DNA from: Falsiroseomonas bella | Lineage (GTDB): Bacteria > Pseudomonadota > Alphaproteobacteria > Acetobacterales > Acetobacteraceae | Length of the DNA stretch: 64,000 nt | Direction of reading: 5' to 3' | Assembly: GCF_003173615.1 (NCBI RefSeq) | Contig: NZ_QGNA01000001.1 | Span: forward strand, 62,001-126,000 | Shown here: positions 36,757 through 45,912 of the stretch, piece by piece | Layout of the letters: the number at the start of each line of letters is the position of its first letter | Position numbering within the stretch: the first letter of the stretch is position 1 | The notes under the pieces: model-generated | Databases searched by the model: none | What the model saw: the letters and a program-made list of their open reading frames with translations, nothing else | What the model was told of the DNA's origin: nothing | Position numbers and translations under genes: made by a program

Positions 36757-37985
36757 GCGCGTTCCTCCGCTCCGCCAGCTTTCCGCTCGCGGTGTTGCTG
36801 GCGGTCGCGCCGGCGATGGCGGTGGCGCAGTTCCGCACCATGGCGCCGGCGGTGACCATCGCGCTGGCGCTCACGCTCGTCGCGCATTGGCGCAACCATC
36901 GCAGCGTGCCTTGGCCGCGTTGGACGCCGCTGCTGGCGCCGGCGCTTGCGCTGCTGGGCTGGGCGGCGATCTCGTCGCTCTGGGCCATCGAGCCGGATCG
37001 CGCGCTCGGCACGGTGGCGAGCCTCGTCGCGCTGCTGCTGCTCGGCGGCGCGGCCGCGCGGGCGCTGGAGCAGGATGCGCCGGAACATCGTTCGCGGCTC
37101 GGCGGGGCGCTGGTGATCGGGCTCTGCATCGGAATCCCGCTGCTCGCCTTCGACCATGGCAGCCAGAACCTGTTCCGGCTGGCGGTGCGCGGCTTTCCGC
37201 CCTGGACGCCCTTCGTGGATTTCGGGCTGAAACCGACCGTCTCGCTGGTCGCGCTGCTGCTGCCCCTGGTGCTGGCGGTGCCGGCCGCGCCCAAGCTGTT
37301 GCGCGCGGCCCTTGTGCTCGGCGGCCTGGCCGTCGCGCTGTGGCTGCCGGGCGAATCCGCGAAGATCGCGGCGGTGGCCGGGCTGCTGGCGGCATTGGCC
37401 GCGCGCTTCGCGCCGCGGCTGGTCGCGCGCGTGGCGGCGGCCGCGCTCGCGCTGCTGTTCCTCGCCGCGCCGCTGCTGTTCGCCGCCGTGCTGGACCGCG
37501 CGCCGAACCTGGCCGCACTGCCGCCTTCCGCCGCGCATCGCGTGCTGATCTGGGATTTCGTGGAGGATCGCATCGCGGAGCGGCCGCTGCTCGGATGGGG
37601 CATGGAATCCAGCCGCGAGATCCCGGGCGGCGCCGAGCGTTTCGACCGCGCGACGCTGGACCGCTTCGGTCTCACCTCGCCCGAAGCGCGCGACTGGTTC
37701 GGTGCCGAAGCCGCGCGCCGCCTGCCGCTGCACACGCACAACAATGCGCTGCAGATCTGGCTGGAGCTCGGGCTGGTCGGCGCGGCGCTGGCGGCGCTGG
37801 TCGCCGCTTCGGTGATGCTGGCGGCGGGCGCCATGCCCTTCGCGCCGGCGGCGCTCGGCGTCGCGGTGGCGGGCGCCGCGACGGGCCAGCTTTCCTTCGG
37901 CGTCTGGCAGGCCTGGTGGATCGCGAGCCTGGTTCTCGTGGCCGTGGTGCTTTCTGCGCTGCCGCGGGAACGCCCGAAGGGCTGA
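36753..37985 (+). CDS. O-antigen ligase-family membrane protein
   Basis: 410 residues, GTG start. About eleven hydrophobic segments with one larger periplasmic loop (about 260-325) containing AAHRVLIWDFVEDRIAERP, and HTHNNALQIWLELG after it, the Wzy_C/O-antigen ligase pattern. Family members join polysaccharide to lipid A core (WaaL) or polymerise repeats (Wzy), using a conserved loop Arg/His. Coupling to the WaaE-like gene favours a ligase role in LPS. Sequence cannot separate ligase from polymerase. Confidence 0.82.
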   Translation: MSAFLRSASFPLAVLLAVAPAMAVAQFRTMAPAVTIALALTLVAHWRNHRSVPWPRWTPLLAPALALLGWAAISSLWAIEPDRALGTVASLVALLLLGGAAARALEQDAPEHRSRLGGALVIGLCIGIPLLAFDHGSQNLFRLAVRGFPPWTPFVDFGLKPTVSLVALLLPLVLAVPAAPKLLRAALVLGGLAVALWLPGESAKIAAVAGLLAALAARFAPRLVARVAAAALALLFLAAPLLFAAVLDRAPNLAALPPSAAHRVLIWDFVEDRIAERPLLGWGMESSREIPGGAERFDRATLDRFGLTSPEARDWFGAEAARRLPLHTHNNALQIWLELGLVGAALAALVAASVMLAAGAMPFAPAALGVAVAGAATGQLSFGVWQAWWIASLVLVAVVLSALPRERPKG

Positions 37986-38040
37986 AACCTGCCGCCCGTT
38001 GGGCCGTTGGCCCGGGGAGCAGCGCAGCGAGCATCCCCGC

Positions 38041-38898
38041 ATGGCCGACCAGACATTCCCGCCGCAGGCGCAGGCGCATCAGCCCGGCCGCGAGGCCGAG
38101 ATGCAGCCGCGTCCTGCCTCCGCCATGGAGACGTGGCAGCCCTCCGGCAAGCTGGCGGGCAAGGTGGCGCTCGTCACCGGCGGGGATTCCGGCATCGGCC
38201 GCGCGGTCGCGATCGGCTTCGCCAAGGAAGGCGCCGATGTCGCGATCCTTTACCTGGACGAGACGGAGGATGCGCAGGACACGCGGCGCCGGATCGAGGC
38301 CGAGGGCCGCCGCTGCCTCGCGGTCGCGGGCGACATCGGCGATCCGGGCTTCTGCCAGCAGGCGGTGAAGCGCGCCGTCGAACGGCTCGGGCGCCTCGAC
38401 ATCCTGGTGAACAACGCCGCCGAGCAGCATGTGTGCGAGGACTTCGCCGAGATCCCCGTGGAGCAGGTGGAGCGGACCTTCCGCACCAACATCCTCGGCA
38501 TGATGTGGATGACGAAGGCGGCGCTGCCGCATCTGCTGGAAGGCAGCGCGATCATCAACACGACCTCGATCACCGCCTACAAGGGCAACCCGACGCTGAT
38601 CGACTATGCCTCGACCAAGGGCGCGATCGTGGCCTTCACGCGCAGCCTCTCGGCGGCGCTGGAGAAGCGGAAGATCCGGGTGAACGGCGTGGCGCCCGGC
38701 CCGATCTGGACGCCGCTGATCCCCGCCAGCTTCGACGCGGACCGCACCGCCCAGCATGGCAGCGGCGCGCCGATGGAGCGCGCGGGCCAGCCGGACGAGG
38801 TGGCGCCGAGCTACATCTTCCTCGCGAGCGCGGCCGACAGCTCCTACATGTCCGGCCAGGTGCTGCACCCGAACGGGGGCAGCGTGGTGAATGGCTGA
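38041..38898 (+). CDS. short-chain dehydrogenase/reductase (YghA/YdaD type)
   Basis: 285 residues from ATG 38041. The N-terminal extension (residues 1-37) rich in Gln and Pro followed by LAGKVALVTGGDSGIGRAVA is typical of the YghA/GSP39 group, whose members are often induced by general stress. TGxxxGIG cofactor motif, NNAAEQH, and the active-site YASTKGA (Tyr-x3-Lys) are intact. Substrate unknown. It separates the O-antigen ligase from the next glycosyltransferases and is likely a bystander. Confidence 0.9.
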   Translation: MADQTFPPQAQAHQPGREAEMQPRPASAMETWQPSGKLAGKVALVTGGDSGIGRAVAIGFAKEGADVAILYLDETEDAQDTRRRIEAEGRRCLAVAGDIGDPGFCQQAVKRAVERLGRLDILVNNAAEQHVCEDFAEIPVEQVERTFRTNILGMMWMTKAALPHLLEGSAIINTTSITAYKGNPTLIDYASTKGAIVAFTRSLSAALEKRKIRVNGVAPGPIWTPLIPASFDADRTAQHGSGAPMERAGQPDEVAPSYIFLASAADSSYMSGQVLHPNGGSVVNG

Positions 38899-38907
38899 GG
38901 CGCGGCG

Positions 38908-39375
38908 CTACATCCAGCGCCGGACGCGCGCCTTGTAGGCCGCGTAGGGAGCGCCGAAGCGGGCGGAGAGGTAGCTCTCCTCCTTCGCGATCACCAGCCG
39001 GTCGAGCAGGCCGTGCAACACCGCCACGCCGATCCAGCCCCAGAGCGTGCCCCACACCAGCGCGAGGCCGGTCGCCGCCAGCAGGAAGCCGAGATAGATC
39101 GGATTGCGGCTGAAGCGGTAGGGCCCGGCTTCCACCATCGCGGCGTCGGGCTTGTCGGGCCGCGGGTCGTTGCCCGCCTTCACCAGCACCAGCACCGCCC
39201 AGCCGCACAGCGCGATGGCGAGGAAGATCACCATCGTGCCGAGCTCGGTGAGCGGCGGCCCGATCTGCACCGTCCAGACGCGGTCCAGCAGCCAGGCGGC
39301 GGCCATGACGCCGACGAAATAGACCGGCGGCGGGATGCGCACGCCGGGGCCATGGTCGCGCGCGGCTTCCGCCAT
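38908..39375 (-). CDS. isoprenylcysteine carboxyl methyltransferase-family membrane protein
   Basis: 155 residues with about four membrane segments. The C-terminal block GPYRFSRNPIYLGFLL and EESYLSARFGAPYAAYKARVRRW matches the ICMT/PEMT phospholipid-methyltransferase-like superfamily. In bacteria the methyl acceptor is usually unknown. Its ATG overlaps the ygfZ stop (TGATG read on the minus strand), indicating translational coupling with ygfZ. It is convergent with the SDR gene, 9 bases apart. Confidence 0.85.
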   Translation of the reverse strand: MAEAARDHGPGVRIPPPVYFVGVMAAAWLLDRVWTVQIGPPLTELGTMVIFLAIALCGWAVLVLVKAGNDPRPDKPDAAMVEAGPYRFSRNPIYLGFLLAATGLALVWGTLWGWIGVAVLHGLLDRLVIAKEESYLSARFGAPYAAYKARVRRWM

Positions 39376-40196
39376 CAGGCGCTCTCCCGCGCCGGCAGCG
39401 TCATCCAGCCGGGGATGCGCGGCGTCAGCACCGCCTCGCCGCAGGCGAGGCGGCCGCCGGCCTCCACCGCCTCGATCCGCAGCAGCGCGAGGCCGAGGCC
39501 GTCTCGGCCGCTGCGCATCTCGCCGATCTCGGCGCCCTCCCGCGTCACTGGCGTGCCGGGTGCGGGCAGCGTGCCCTCCACCGCGACGGGGAAGAGGCGC
39601 TTCTTGAGCAGCCCGCGGTATTTCGTCCGCGCCGTCAGCTCCTGGCCCATGTAGCAGCCCTTGGACCAGGAGACGCCGTGCAGCTCGTCGAAGCCACCTT
39701 CGAGCAGCACCGATTTCTGCGCCTCCATGTCCGCGGGCTCGGGCAGGCCGAGGGCGAGGCGGTGCCGGTCATACTCCGCCGCATCCAGCGCACCCGGCAG
39801 GGGCGCCGGCGCCAGCGCGCGCCACCCTGCCCCGTCCAGTCGCGGATCGGGTGCGGCGATCAGCCCTTCCGGCGGCGGCCCGTCCCAGCCGGCATGCACC
39901 GCGAACTCGCCCGAGGCATCGCGCAGCGCCACCTTCGCCCGCAGGCGGAAGCGCGAGAGCGTCGTCACGATCAACGGCGCCTGCTCCCGCCCGCAGTCCA
40001 GCAGCAGGCGATCCCCGTCCGAATGAACGAAAAAATCGGCCAGCCACTTGCCCTGGGGGGTCAGCAGCGCGGCCCATAGGGCGCGGCCCGGACCGGCCTG
40101 GGTCATGTCGTTGGAAACGAGGCCCTGCAGGAAGGTGAGGCGATCCCCGCCCGTCACCTCCACCACGCCCCGCCCCGGCAGGAAGGCGATCGGCAT
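39375..40196 (-). CDS. ygfZ: folate-binding Fe-S cluster maturation protein YgfZ
   Basis: 273 residues from ATG 40196 (an ATG at 40235 would add 13 residues). The signature KGCYMGQELTAR at about 190-201 is the K-G-C-Y-x-G-Q-E motif of YgfZ, with the GcvT-like fold before it (RLTFLQGLVSNDM). YgfZ uses tetrahydrofolate binding in repair or maturation of iron-sulfur enzymes such as MiaB. Divergent from the GT9 gene across a 103-bp gap. Confidence 0.9.
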   Translation of the reverse strand: MPIAFLPGRGVVEVTGGDRLTFLQGLVSNDMTQAGPGRALWAALLTPQGKWLADFFVHSDGDRLLLDCGREQAPLIVTTLSRFRLRAKVALRDASGEFAVHAGWDGPPPEGLIAAPDPRLDGAGWRALAPAPLPGALDAAEYDRHRLALGLPEPADMEAQKSVLLEGGFDELHGVSWSKGCYMGQELTARTKYRGLLKKRLFPVAVEGTLPAPGTPVTREGAEIGEMRSGRDGLGLALLRIEAVEAGGRLACGEAVLTPRIPGWMTLPARESA

Positions 40197-40299
40197 GCCG
40201 CCCAAGGTGGGAGGGCGGCGCCGGGGATGCAACATCCCGCGCGGCGCCCGCGCCGGGGTGGGGCGCAGGGGCCCGCCGTGCTAGAGCCCGTGGCGACCC

Positions 40300-41214
40300 A
40301 TGCGGATCCTCTTCGTCACGGCCACCCGGATCGGCGATGCGGTGCTCTCCACCGCGCTGCTCGGCCATCTGCTCCGCGCCCATCCCGCGGCGCGGATCAC
40401 GGTCGCCTGCGGCCCGGCGGCCGCCGGCGTCTTCGCGCGCATGCCGGGGCTGGAGCGGCTGATCGTGGTGGAGAAGAAGCGCTTCTCCCTGCACTGGCCA
40501 TTGCTCTGGGCGCAGGTGGCCCTGACGCGCTGGGACCTGGTGGTGGACCTGCGCGCCTCGGCGCTCGCCTGGATGGTGCCGGCGCGGCGCCGCGCGGTGG
40601 GCAAGGGCGGCCGCCGGCCCGGCCATCGGCTGACCCATATCGGCGCCGTGCTCGGCCTCTCCCCCCCGCCCTTGCCGGTGGCCTGGACCGCGGCGGAGGA
40701 TGAGGCCCGCGCCGCCGCGCTGCTGCCCGGCGGCCCCTGGCTGGTGTTGGGCCCCACCGCGAACTGGTCGCAGAAGGTCTGGCCGGCGGAGCGCTTCGTC
40801 GCCGTGGCGCAGGCGCTGACCGCGCCGGGCGGCGCGCTGGAAGGCGCGCGCATCGCGATCCTCGGCGGGCCGGGCGCGGCCGAGCGCGAGATGGCCGCGC
40901 CGGTGCTCGCGGCCCTGCCCGGCGCGGTGGACCTGGTCGGCACGCTGGCGCTGCCGGAAGTCGCCGCCGTGCTGCGCCGCGCCGCGCTCTATCTCGGCAA
41001 TGATTCCGGCCTGATGCATCTGGCGGCGGCGGCCGGCGCGCCGGTGGTCGGGCTGTTCGGGCAGTCCGATGCGCGCGAATACGGGCCGGTCGGGCCGCGC
41101 AGCCTCGCCGTCTCCGCCGACGGCGAGCCCTTCCACACCAGCATGACGCGGCTGCCGGTGGAGCGCGTGGTGGCGGCGGCGGAAGGACTGCTCGCGCAGC
41201 GCGTGCCCGCGTGA
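40300..41214 (+). CDS. family 9 glycosyltransferase (heptosyltransferase-like)
   Basis: 304 residues. GT-B fold with RILFVTATRIGDAVLSTALLGHLL at the N-terminus, read in parts, and the nucleotide-sugar-binding segment LYLGNDSGLMHLAAAAGAPVVGLFG near 230-255, as in ADP-heptose:LPS heptosyltransferases. WSQKVWPAERF is another family landmark. Expected to build the LPS inner core at the cytoplasmic face. Stop overlaps the GT4 start (GTGA). Confidence 0.9.
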   Translation: MRILFVTATRIGDAVLSTALLGHLLRAHPAARITVACGPAAAGVFARMPGLERLIVVEKKRFSLHWPLLWAQVALTRWDLVVDLRASALAWMVPARRRAVGKGGRRPGHRLTHIGAVLGLSPPPLPVAWTAAEDEARAAALLPGGPWLVLGPTANWSQKVWPAERFVAVAQALTAPGGALEGARIAILGGPGAAEREMAAPVLAALPGAVDLVGTLALPEVAAVLRRAALYLGNDSGLMHLAAAAGAPVVGLFGQSDAREYGPVGPRSLAVSADGEPFHTSMTRLPVERVVAAAEGLLAQRVPA

Positions 41215-42263
41215 GGGTCGCTCATGTGATGGCAGGCGCCGCGCATGGCGGCGCGGAGGGCTTCTACGAACGCCTCGTCCTGGCGCAGCATCGCAGCGGG
41301 ATGGAGGTGCTGGCCGTCGTCCGCCGCAACGCGGAACGCGCCGCGCGCCTCGCCGCGGGCGGGCTCGCGCCGGTCGAGCTCGGCTTCGGCGGCCCGCTCG
41401 ACCTGCTGACCGGCCGGCAGCTGCGCGCGACGCTCGAAGCCTTCCGCCCGCAGGTCGTCGTCGCGTGGATGAACCGCGCCGCGCGCTTCGCCCGCAGCGC
41501 CTCGCGCGGTGCCGCCTGGACGCTGGTGGGGCGCCTCGGCGGGCAATACGACCTCGGCTATTACCGCGGCTGCGACATCCTGGTGGCGAACACCCGCGGT
41601 CTCTGCGAGTGGATCGCCGGGCAGGGCTGGCCGCGGCAGCGGCTGAAGCACCTGCCGAATTTCGCATCCGACATGGGCGGCGCCGCGCCGGCCGATCTTC
41701 CCTTGCCATCGGGCGTGCCCATCCTGCTCGCCATGGGCCGCCTGCATCCCAACAAGGATTTTTCCACGTTGCTCCGCGCCGTCGCCCTGCTGCCGGCGGA
41801 GGTGCATCTGGCGCTCGCCGGCGAGGGGGAGGAACGCGGCGCGCTGGAAGCACTGGCGCGCGAGCTCGGCATCGCCTCGCGCATCGCCTTCCTCGGCTGG
41901 CGCCAGGATGTCGGCGCGCTGCTGGCGGCGAGCGACATGCTCGTCGTCCCCTCGCGCATCGAGCCACTGGGCAATGTCGTGATCGAGGGATTTTCGGCCA
42001 CGCGCCCCGTCGTCGCCGCCGCGGCGGACGGACCGCGCGAGCTGATCGAGGACGGGCGCAGCGGGCTGCTGGTGCCGATCGGCGACCATGCCGCCATGGC
42101 CGGCGCGATCGCATGCCTGCTGGCCGACCGCGCGCGCGCCGCAGCGATCGCGCAGGCCGGCCGCGCGGAGTTCGAGACGCATCACGCGGAGGCGCCGGTG
42201 CTCGCAGCCTGGTCGTTGTTCCTGCAGGCCGCCGCGATGATCCGCACCGGGGTGCCGCGCTGA
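41211..42263 (+). CDS. family 4 glycosyltransferase
   Basis: 350 residues, GTG start. GT-B fold; the opening VAHVMAGAAHGGAEGFYERL and the C-terminal LLAASDMLVVPSRIEPLGNVVIEGFSA, read in parts, with the E-x7-E motif, define GT4. Retaining transferase using a nucleotide sugar, placed between GT9 and asparagine synthase genes in the same coupled operon (TGATG junction). Probably adds a core or O-chain sugar; the sugar is not predictable. Confidence 0.9.
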   Translation: MRVAHVMAGAAHGGAEGFYERLVLAQHRSGMEVLAVVRRNAERAARLAAGGLAPVELGFGGPLDLLTGRQLRATLEAFRPQVVVAWMNRAARFARSASRGAAWTLVGRLGGQYDLGYYRGCDILVANTRGLCEWIAGQGWPRQRLKHLPNFASDMGGAAPADLPLPSGVPILLAMGRLHPNKDFSTLLRAVALLPAEVHLALAGEGEERGALEALARELGIASRIAFLGWRQDVGALLAASDMLVVPSRIEPLGNVVIEGFSATRPVVAAAADGPRELIEDGRSGLLVPIGDHAAMAGAIACLLADRARAAAIAQAGRAEFETHHAEAPVLAAWSLFLQAAAMIRTGVPR

Positions 42264-44032
42264 TGTGCGGCATCGCGGGGCTCGCACTGCGCCAGGGCAT
42301 GACGCCCGATGACTCCATCCTGCGCGCCATGACGCGCGCGCTGGCGCATCGCGGGCCGGACGGCTCGGGCCTGCATCTCGCGGACAATGTGGGCCTCGCG
42401 CACACCCGCCTTGCCATCATCGACCTGGCGACGGGCGACCAGCCGCTGTTCGCCGGCCCCGCCGCGCTGGTCGCGAATGGCGAGGTGTACAACTACCTCG
42501 AGCTGCGGGAGGCGCATGCGCTCGCCTGCACCACCGGCAGCGACTGCGAGCCGCCGCTGCACCTGTTCCGCCGCGATGGCCTCGACGGCTACGCGCAGGC
42601 GATGCGCGGCATGTACGCCGTCGCGCTGCATGACCGGCACGAGCGGCGCCTCGTGCTGACGCGCGATCCCTTCGGCATCAAGCCGCTCTACATCGCGCAG
42701 GTCGCAGGCGGTATCGCCTTCGCCTCAGAGCCGCGCGCTCTGCTCGAAGCCGGCCTCGTCGCGCCGCGCGTGCGGCAGGAGGCGCGGGACGAGCTGATGC
42801 AGTTGCAGTTCACCACCGGGGCCGAGACGATCTTCGACGGCATAAGCCGCGTGTTGCCCGGCGAGAGCATCGTCATCGCGGACGGCGCGATCGTTGAGCG
42901 CCACCGCCGCGCCGCGCTGCCGGAAGGCGGCCCGGAACACGTGACGGAGGAGGAGGCGCTCGCCCGCTTCGACACGGCCTTCCAGGATAGCGTGCTGCTG
43001 CACCAGCGCAGCGACGTGCCCTATGGCCTGTTCCTCTCGGGCGGCATCGATTCCAACGCGGTGCTGGCGATGATGGCGCGGCTGAACGAGAAGCCCGTGC
43101 TCGCCTACACCGCGCGCTTCGACGTCCCGGGCGCGGCGGACGAGCAGCAGGCGGCCGAGGCCGCCGCCGCGGCGACCGGCGCGCGCCACGCGACCGTGAC
43201 GATCACGGAGGATGAGGTCTGGCGCCATCTGCCGGAGATCGTCGCCGCGATGGACGACCCGGCCGCCGACTACGCCATCATCCCCTCCTGGTTCCTCGCC
43301 CGCCGCGCGCGGCAGGAGGTGAAGGTCGTGCTCTCCGGCGAGGGCGGCGACGAGATCTTTGGGGGCTACGGCCGCTACCGCAGCGCGATGCGGCCCTGGT
43401 GGCTCGGGGGGCGCCAGCCCCGCGCCTCGGGCAGCTTCGACCATGTGAAGGACGTGCTGCGCGCGCCGCCCTCCACCTGGCGCGACGGCATCGCGGCGGC
43501 GGAGGCGGCGGCGGCCATGCCGGGCCGCACGCGGCTGATGGCGGCGCAGGCGGCCGACATCGCGGAATGGCTGCCGAACGACCTGCTGATCAAGCTCGAT
43601 CGCTGCCTCATGGCGCATGCGGTGGAAGGCCGCACGCCCTTCCTCGATCCCGGCGTCGCCGCCGCCTGCTGGCGCCTGCCCGATGCGCTGAAGGTGCGCG
43701 GCCGCACCGGCAAGTGGCTGCTGCGCGAATGGCTGTCGCGCAACCTGCCGAGCAGCCAGCCCTTCGCGCCGAAGCAGGGCTTCACCGTGCCGGTCGCCGC
43801 CTGGATCGCGCATGTCGGCGAGCGCCTCGGCCCGCTCGTCGCGGCGCAGCCCGGTGTCGCGGAGATCGCGCGGCCGGACCGCGTCGCCGCGCTGTTTCGC
43901 AACGCCGGCGGCGACAAGCATCGCGGCTTCGCCGCGTGGCACCTGCTGTTCTACGCGCTGTGGCACCGCGCGCATGTGGAGCGCGCGGGCAGCGAGGGCG
44001 ATGTGTGGGAGGTTCTGGCCTCGCGCGGGTGA
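42263..44032 (+). CDS. asnB: asparagine synthase, glutamine-hydrolysing
   Basis: 589 residues. N-terminal nucleophile Cys2 (MCGIAGLALR) of the class II glutaminase, with AHRGPDG and NGEVYNYLELR; synthetase domain with the PPi-loop SGGIDS at 259-264 and GEGGDEIFGGYGRYR. All active-site landmarks intact. Encoded in the glycan operon, so it may amidate a sugar acid or other glycan precursor instead of, or as well as, making asparagine; AsnB homologues are frequent in polysaccharide loci. Ends 4 bases before the convergent DUF29 gene. Confidence 0.9.
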   Translation: MCGIAGLALRQGMTPDDSILRAMTRALAHRGPDGSGLHLADNVGLAHTRLAIIDLATGDQPLFAGPAALVANGEVYNYLELREAHALACTTGSDCEPPLHLFRRDGLDGYAQAMRGMYAVALHDRHERRLVLTRDPFGIKPLYIAQVAGGIAFASEPRALLEAGLVAPRVRQEARDELMQLQFTTGAETIFDGISRVLPGESIVIADGAIVERHRRAALPEGGPEHVTEEEALARFDTAFQDSVLLHQRSDVPYGLFLSGGIDSNAVLAMMARLNEKPVLAYTARFDVPGAADEQQAAEAAAAATGARHATVTITEDEVWRHLPEIVAAMDDPAADYAIIPSWFLARRARQEVKVVLSGEGGDEIFGGYGRYRSAMRPWWLGGRQPRASGSFDHVKDVLRAPPSTWRDGIAAAEAAAAMPGRTRLMAAQAADIAEWLPNDLLIKLDRCLMAHAVEGRTPFLDPGVAAACWRLPDALKVRGRTGKWLLREWLSRNLPSSQPFAPKQGFTVPVAAWIAHVGERLGPLVAAQPGVAEIARPDRVAALFRNAGGDKHRGFAAWHLLFYALWHRAHVERAGSEGDVWEVLASRG

Positions 44033-44036
44033 GCGT

Positions 44037-44534
44037 TCAGGCGCGCGGCGGAGGGTACCAGCCGGACGCAAGCAGCTGCGCGTCCACGTCGAAGTACGGA
44101 ACCTCGGCGGAGACGCCAGCCTCGGCAATGCAGCGCAGAAGCTCCGGCGAATCCAGGCCGTCACTGTCGTTTAGTACTCGCCAGGCCTGCGGCCACACAT
44201 CCACGAACAGCTCCTCCCGGCGAGCGCGGAGGGAAGGGCTCGCCTTGAAGTCCAGCTCCAGGTCTGCTCGCCAGGTCGCCACCTCGCGCTGCCAATGCCG
44301 GCGTGGCTGCTGGTCCGGATGGAATTCCAGCTTCAGAAGGTGCGTGGCGATGTTGCGCATCAGCGACATGGCCGCCTTCCGCTCGGACCTGCCCATGTCC
44401 TCCACCTCCTCGGCCAGGTGCTCGACATCCAGCCCGTTCGGCCGCTGGGAGGGCGGAAGCTCGCGCAGCCGCGCCGCCTGGTCCTGCGTCCAGGCGTACC
44501 AGTCCGTGTCGTAGAGGGTGGCGGTGTCCGGCAT
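44037..44534 (-). CDS. DUF29 domain-containing protein
   Basis: 165 residues from ATG 44534. LYDTDWYAWTQDQAARLRE at the start, LAEEVEDMGRSERKAAMSLM and HLLKLEFHPDQQPRRHWQREV match the DUF29 family, common in cyanobacteria and alphaproteobacteria and of unknown function. All-helical, cytoplasmic. Encoded tail to tail with asnB and head to head with dihydroorotase (56 bases between starts), so it probably shares a divergent promoter region with pyrC. Confidence 0.87.
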   Translation of the reverse strand: MPDTATLYDTDWYAWTQDQAARLRELPPSQRPNGLDVEHLAEEVEDMGRSERKAAMSLMRNIATHLLKLEFHPDQQPRRHWQREVATWRADLELDFKASPSLRARREELFVDVWPQAWRVLNDSDGLDSPELLRCIAEAGVSAEVPYFDVDAQLLASGWYPPPRA

Positions 44535-44589
44535 GACAGGCTGGAGTATAGGAAGCCCGACCGGCCCGTCCCAGAGGAACCTTCCGACC

Positions 44590-45912
44590 ATGGCCCAGAG
44601 CTTCGATCTCGTTCTCCGCGGCGGCACGCTGGTGCTGCCCTGGGGCATGGAGCGGGCCGATGTCGGCGTCCGCGCCGGGCGCATCGCGGCGATCGGCGAC
44701 CTCCGCACCGCCCATGCCGCGGAGGAGGTGGATTGCACCGGCCTGCATGTGCTGCCCGGCCTGATCGACAGCCATGTGCATCTGCGCGAGCCCGGCGACC
44801 CGAAGGTGGAAACAATCGAGACCGGCACGAAGGCGGCGCTGCTCGGCGGGCTCGCGGCGGTGTTCGACATGCCGAACACCAGCCCCTCCATCACCGACAC
44901 CGCGCGCCTCGACTGGAAGCGCGAGCATGTGAAGGGTCGCGCCTGGTGCGACATCGGCTTCTATGTCGGCGCCACCAAGGCGAACATCGCCGGCCTGGCG
45001 GAGCTGGAGCTGCAGCCGAATGTCTGCGGCATCAAGGTCTTCGCCGGCTCCTCCACCGGCGACCTGATGGTGGAGGACGACGAGAACCTGGAGCGCGTTA
45101 TGCGCGCCGGCCGCCGCCGCATCAGCTACCACTCCGAGGACGAGTATCGCCTGCAGGCGCGCAAGCCGAACTACACCACGGGCATGCCCTATCGCATGCA
45201 TGCGGAATGGCGCGACGTGGAGACCGCCTTCCTCGGCACGCGGCGGCTGATGGCGCTGGCGCGCAAGACCGGCCGGCCGGCGCATATCCTGCACGTCTCC
45301 ACCGCCGAGGAGCTGGAATACCTCAAGGACTACCGCGACGTCTGCACGGTCGAGGTCCTCCTCAACCACCTGACGCAGACCGACGAAGCGTATGACAGGC
45401 TCGGCGGCTATGCGGTGATGAACCCGCCGATCCGCGACCAGCGCCACCTGGACGCGGCCTGGGCAGCGGTGGCCGACGGCACGGTGGACACGGTGGGCAG
45501 CGACCACGCGCCGCATTCGCGCGAATCGAAGGAAAAGCCGTGGCCGACAGGCGGCTCGGGCCTCACCGGCATCCAGACCATCGTGCCGCTGATGCTCGAT
45601 CACGTCAGCGCGGGGCGTCTCTCGCTCTCGCGCCTCGCGGACCTGATGTGCGCGGGTCCGGCGCGGGTCTATGGCGTGGTCGGCAAGGGGCGGCTCGCCG
45701 CCGGCTATGACGGCGACTTCACCGTGGTGGACATGAAGCGGAGCCGCACCATCGAGGAGAACTGGATCGTTTCCCCCTGCGGCTGGACCCCCTTCGCCGG
45801 GCAGCGCTGCACCGGCTGGCCGGTGATGACGGTGATCCGCGGGCGGATCGCGATGCGGGAGGACGAGGTGCTCGGCAGCCCCGAGGGCGCGCCGGTGCGC
45901 TTCAGGGGCTGA
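44590..45912 (+). CDS. pyrC: dihydroorotase-family amidohydrolase
   Basis: 440 residues from ATG 44590 with GAGGAA about 10 bases upstream. Amidohydrolase metal centre: His62/His64 (DSHVHLREPG), carboxylatable Lys149 (GIKVFAGSSTG), then HILHVSTAEELEY and the SDHAPHS active-site Asp. This is the long multifunctional-type dihydroorotase that cyclises carbamoyl-aspartate in pyrimidine synthesis. No pyrB or plsY neighbour is present, unlike many alphaproteobacteria, so an accessory amidohydrolase role cannot be excluded. Confidence 0.85.
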   Translation: MAQSFDLVLRGGTLVLPWGMERADVGVRAGRIAAIGDLRTAHAAEEVDCTGLHVLPGLIDSHVHLREPGDPKVETIETGTKAALLGGLAAVFDMPNTSPSITDTARLDWKREHVKGRAWCDIGFYVGATKANIAGLAELELQPNVCGIKVFAGSSTGDLMVEDDENLERVMRAGRRRISYHSEDEYRLQARKPNYTTGMPYRMHAEWRDVETAFLGTRRLMALARKTGRPAHILHVSTAEELEYLKDYRDVCTVEVLLNHLTQTDEAYDRLGGYAVMNPPIRDQRHLDAAWAAVADGTVDTVGSDHAPHSRESKEKPWPTGGSGLTGIQTIVPLMLDHVSAGRLSLSRLADLMCAGPARVYGVVGKGRLAAGYDGDFTVVDMKRSRTIEENWIVSPCGWTPFAGQRCTGWPVMTVIRGRIAMREDEVLGSPEGAPVRFRG

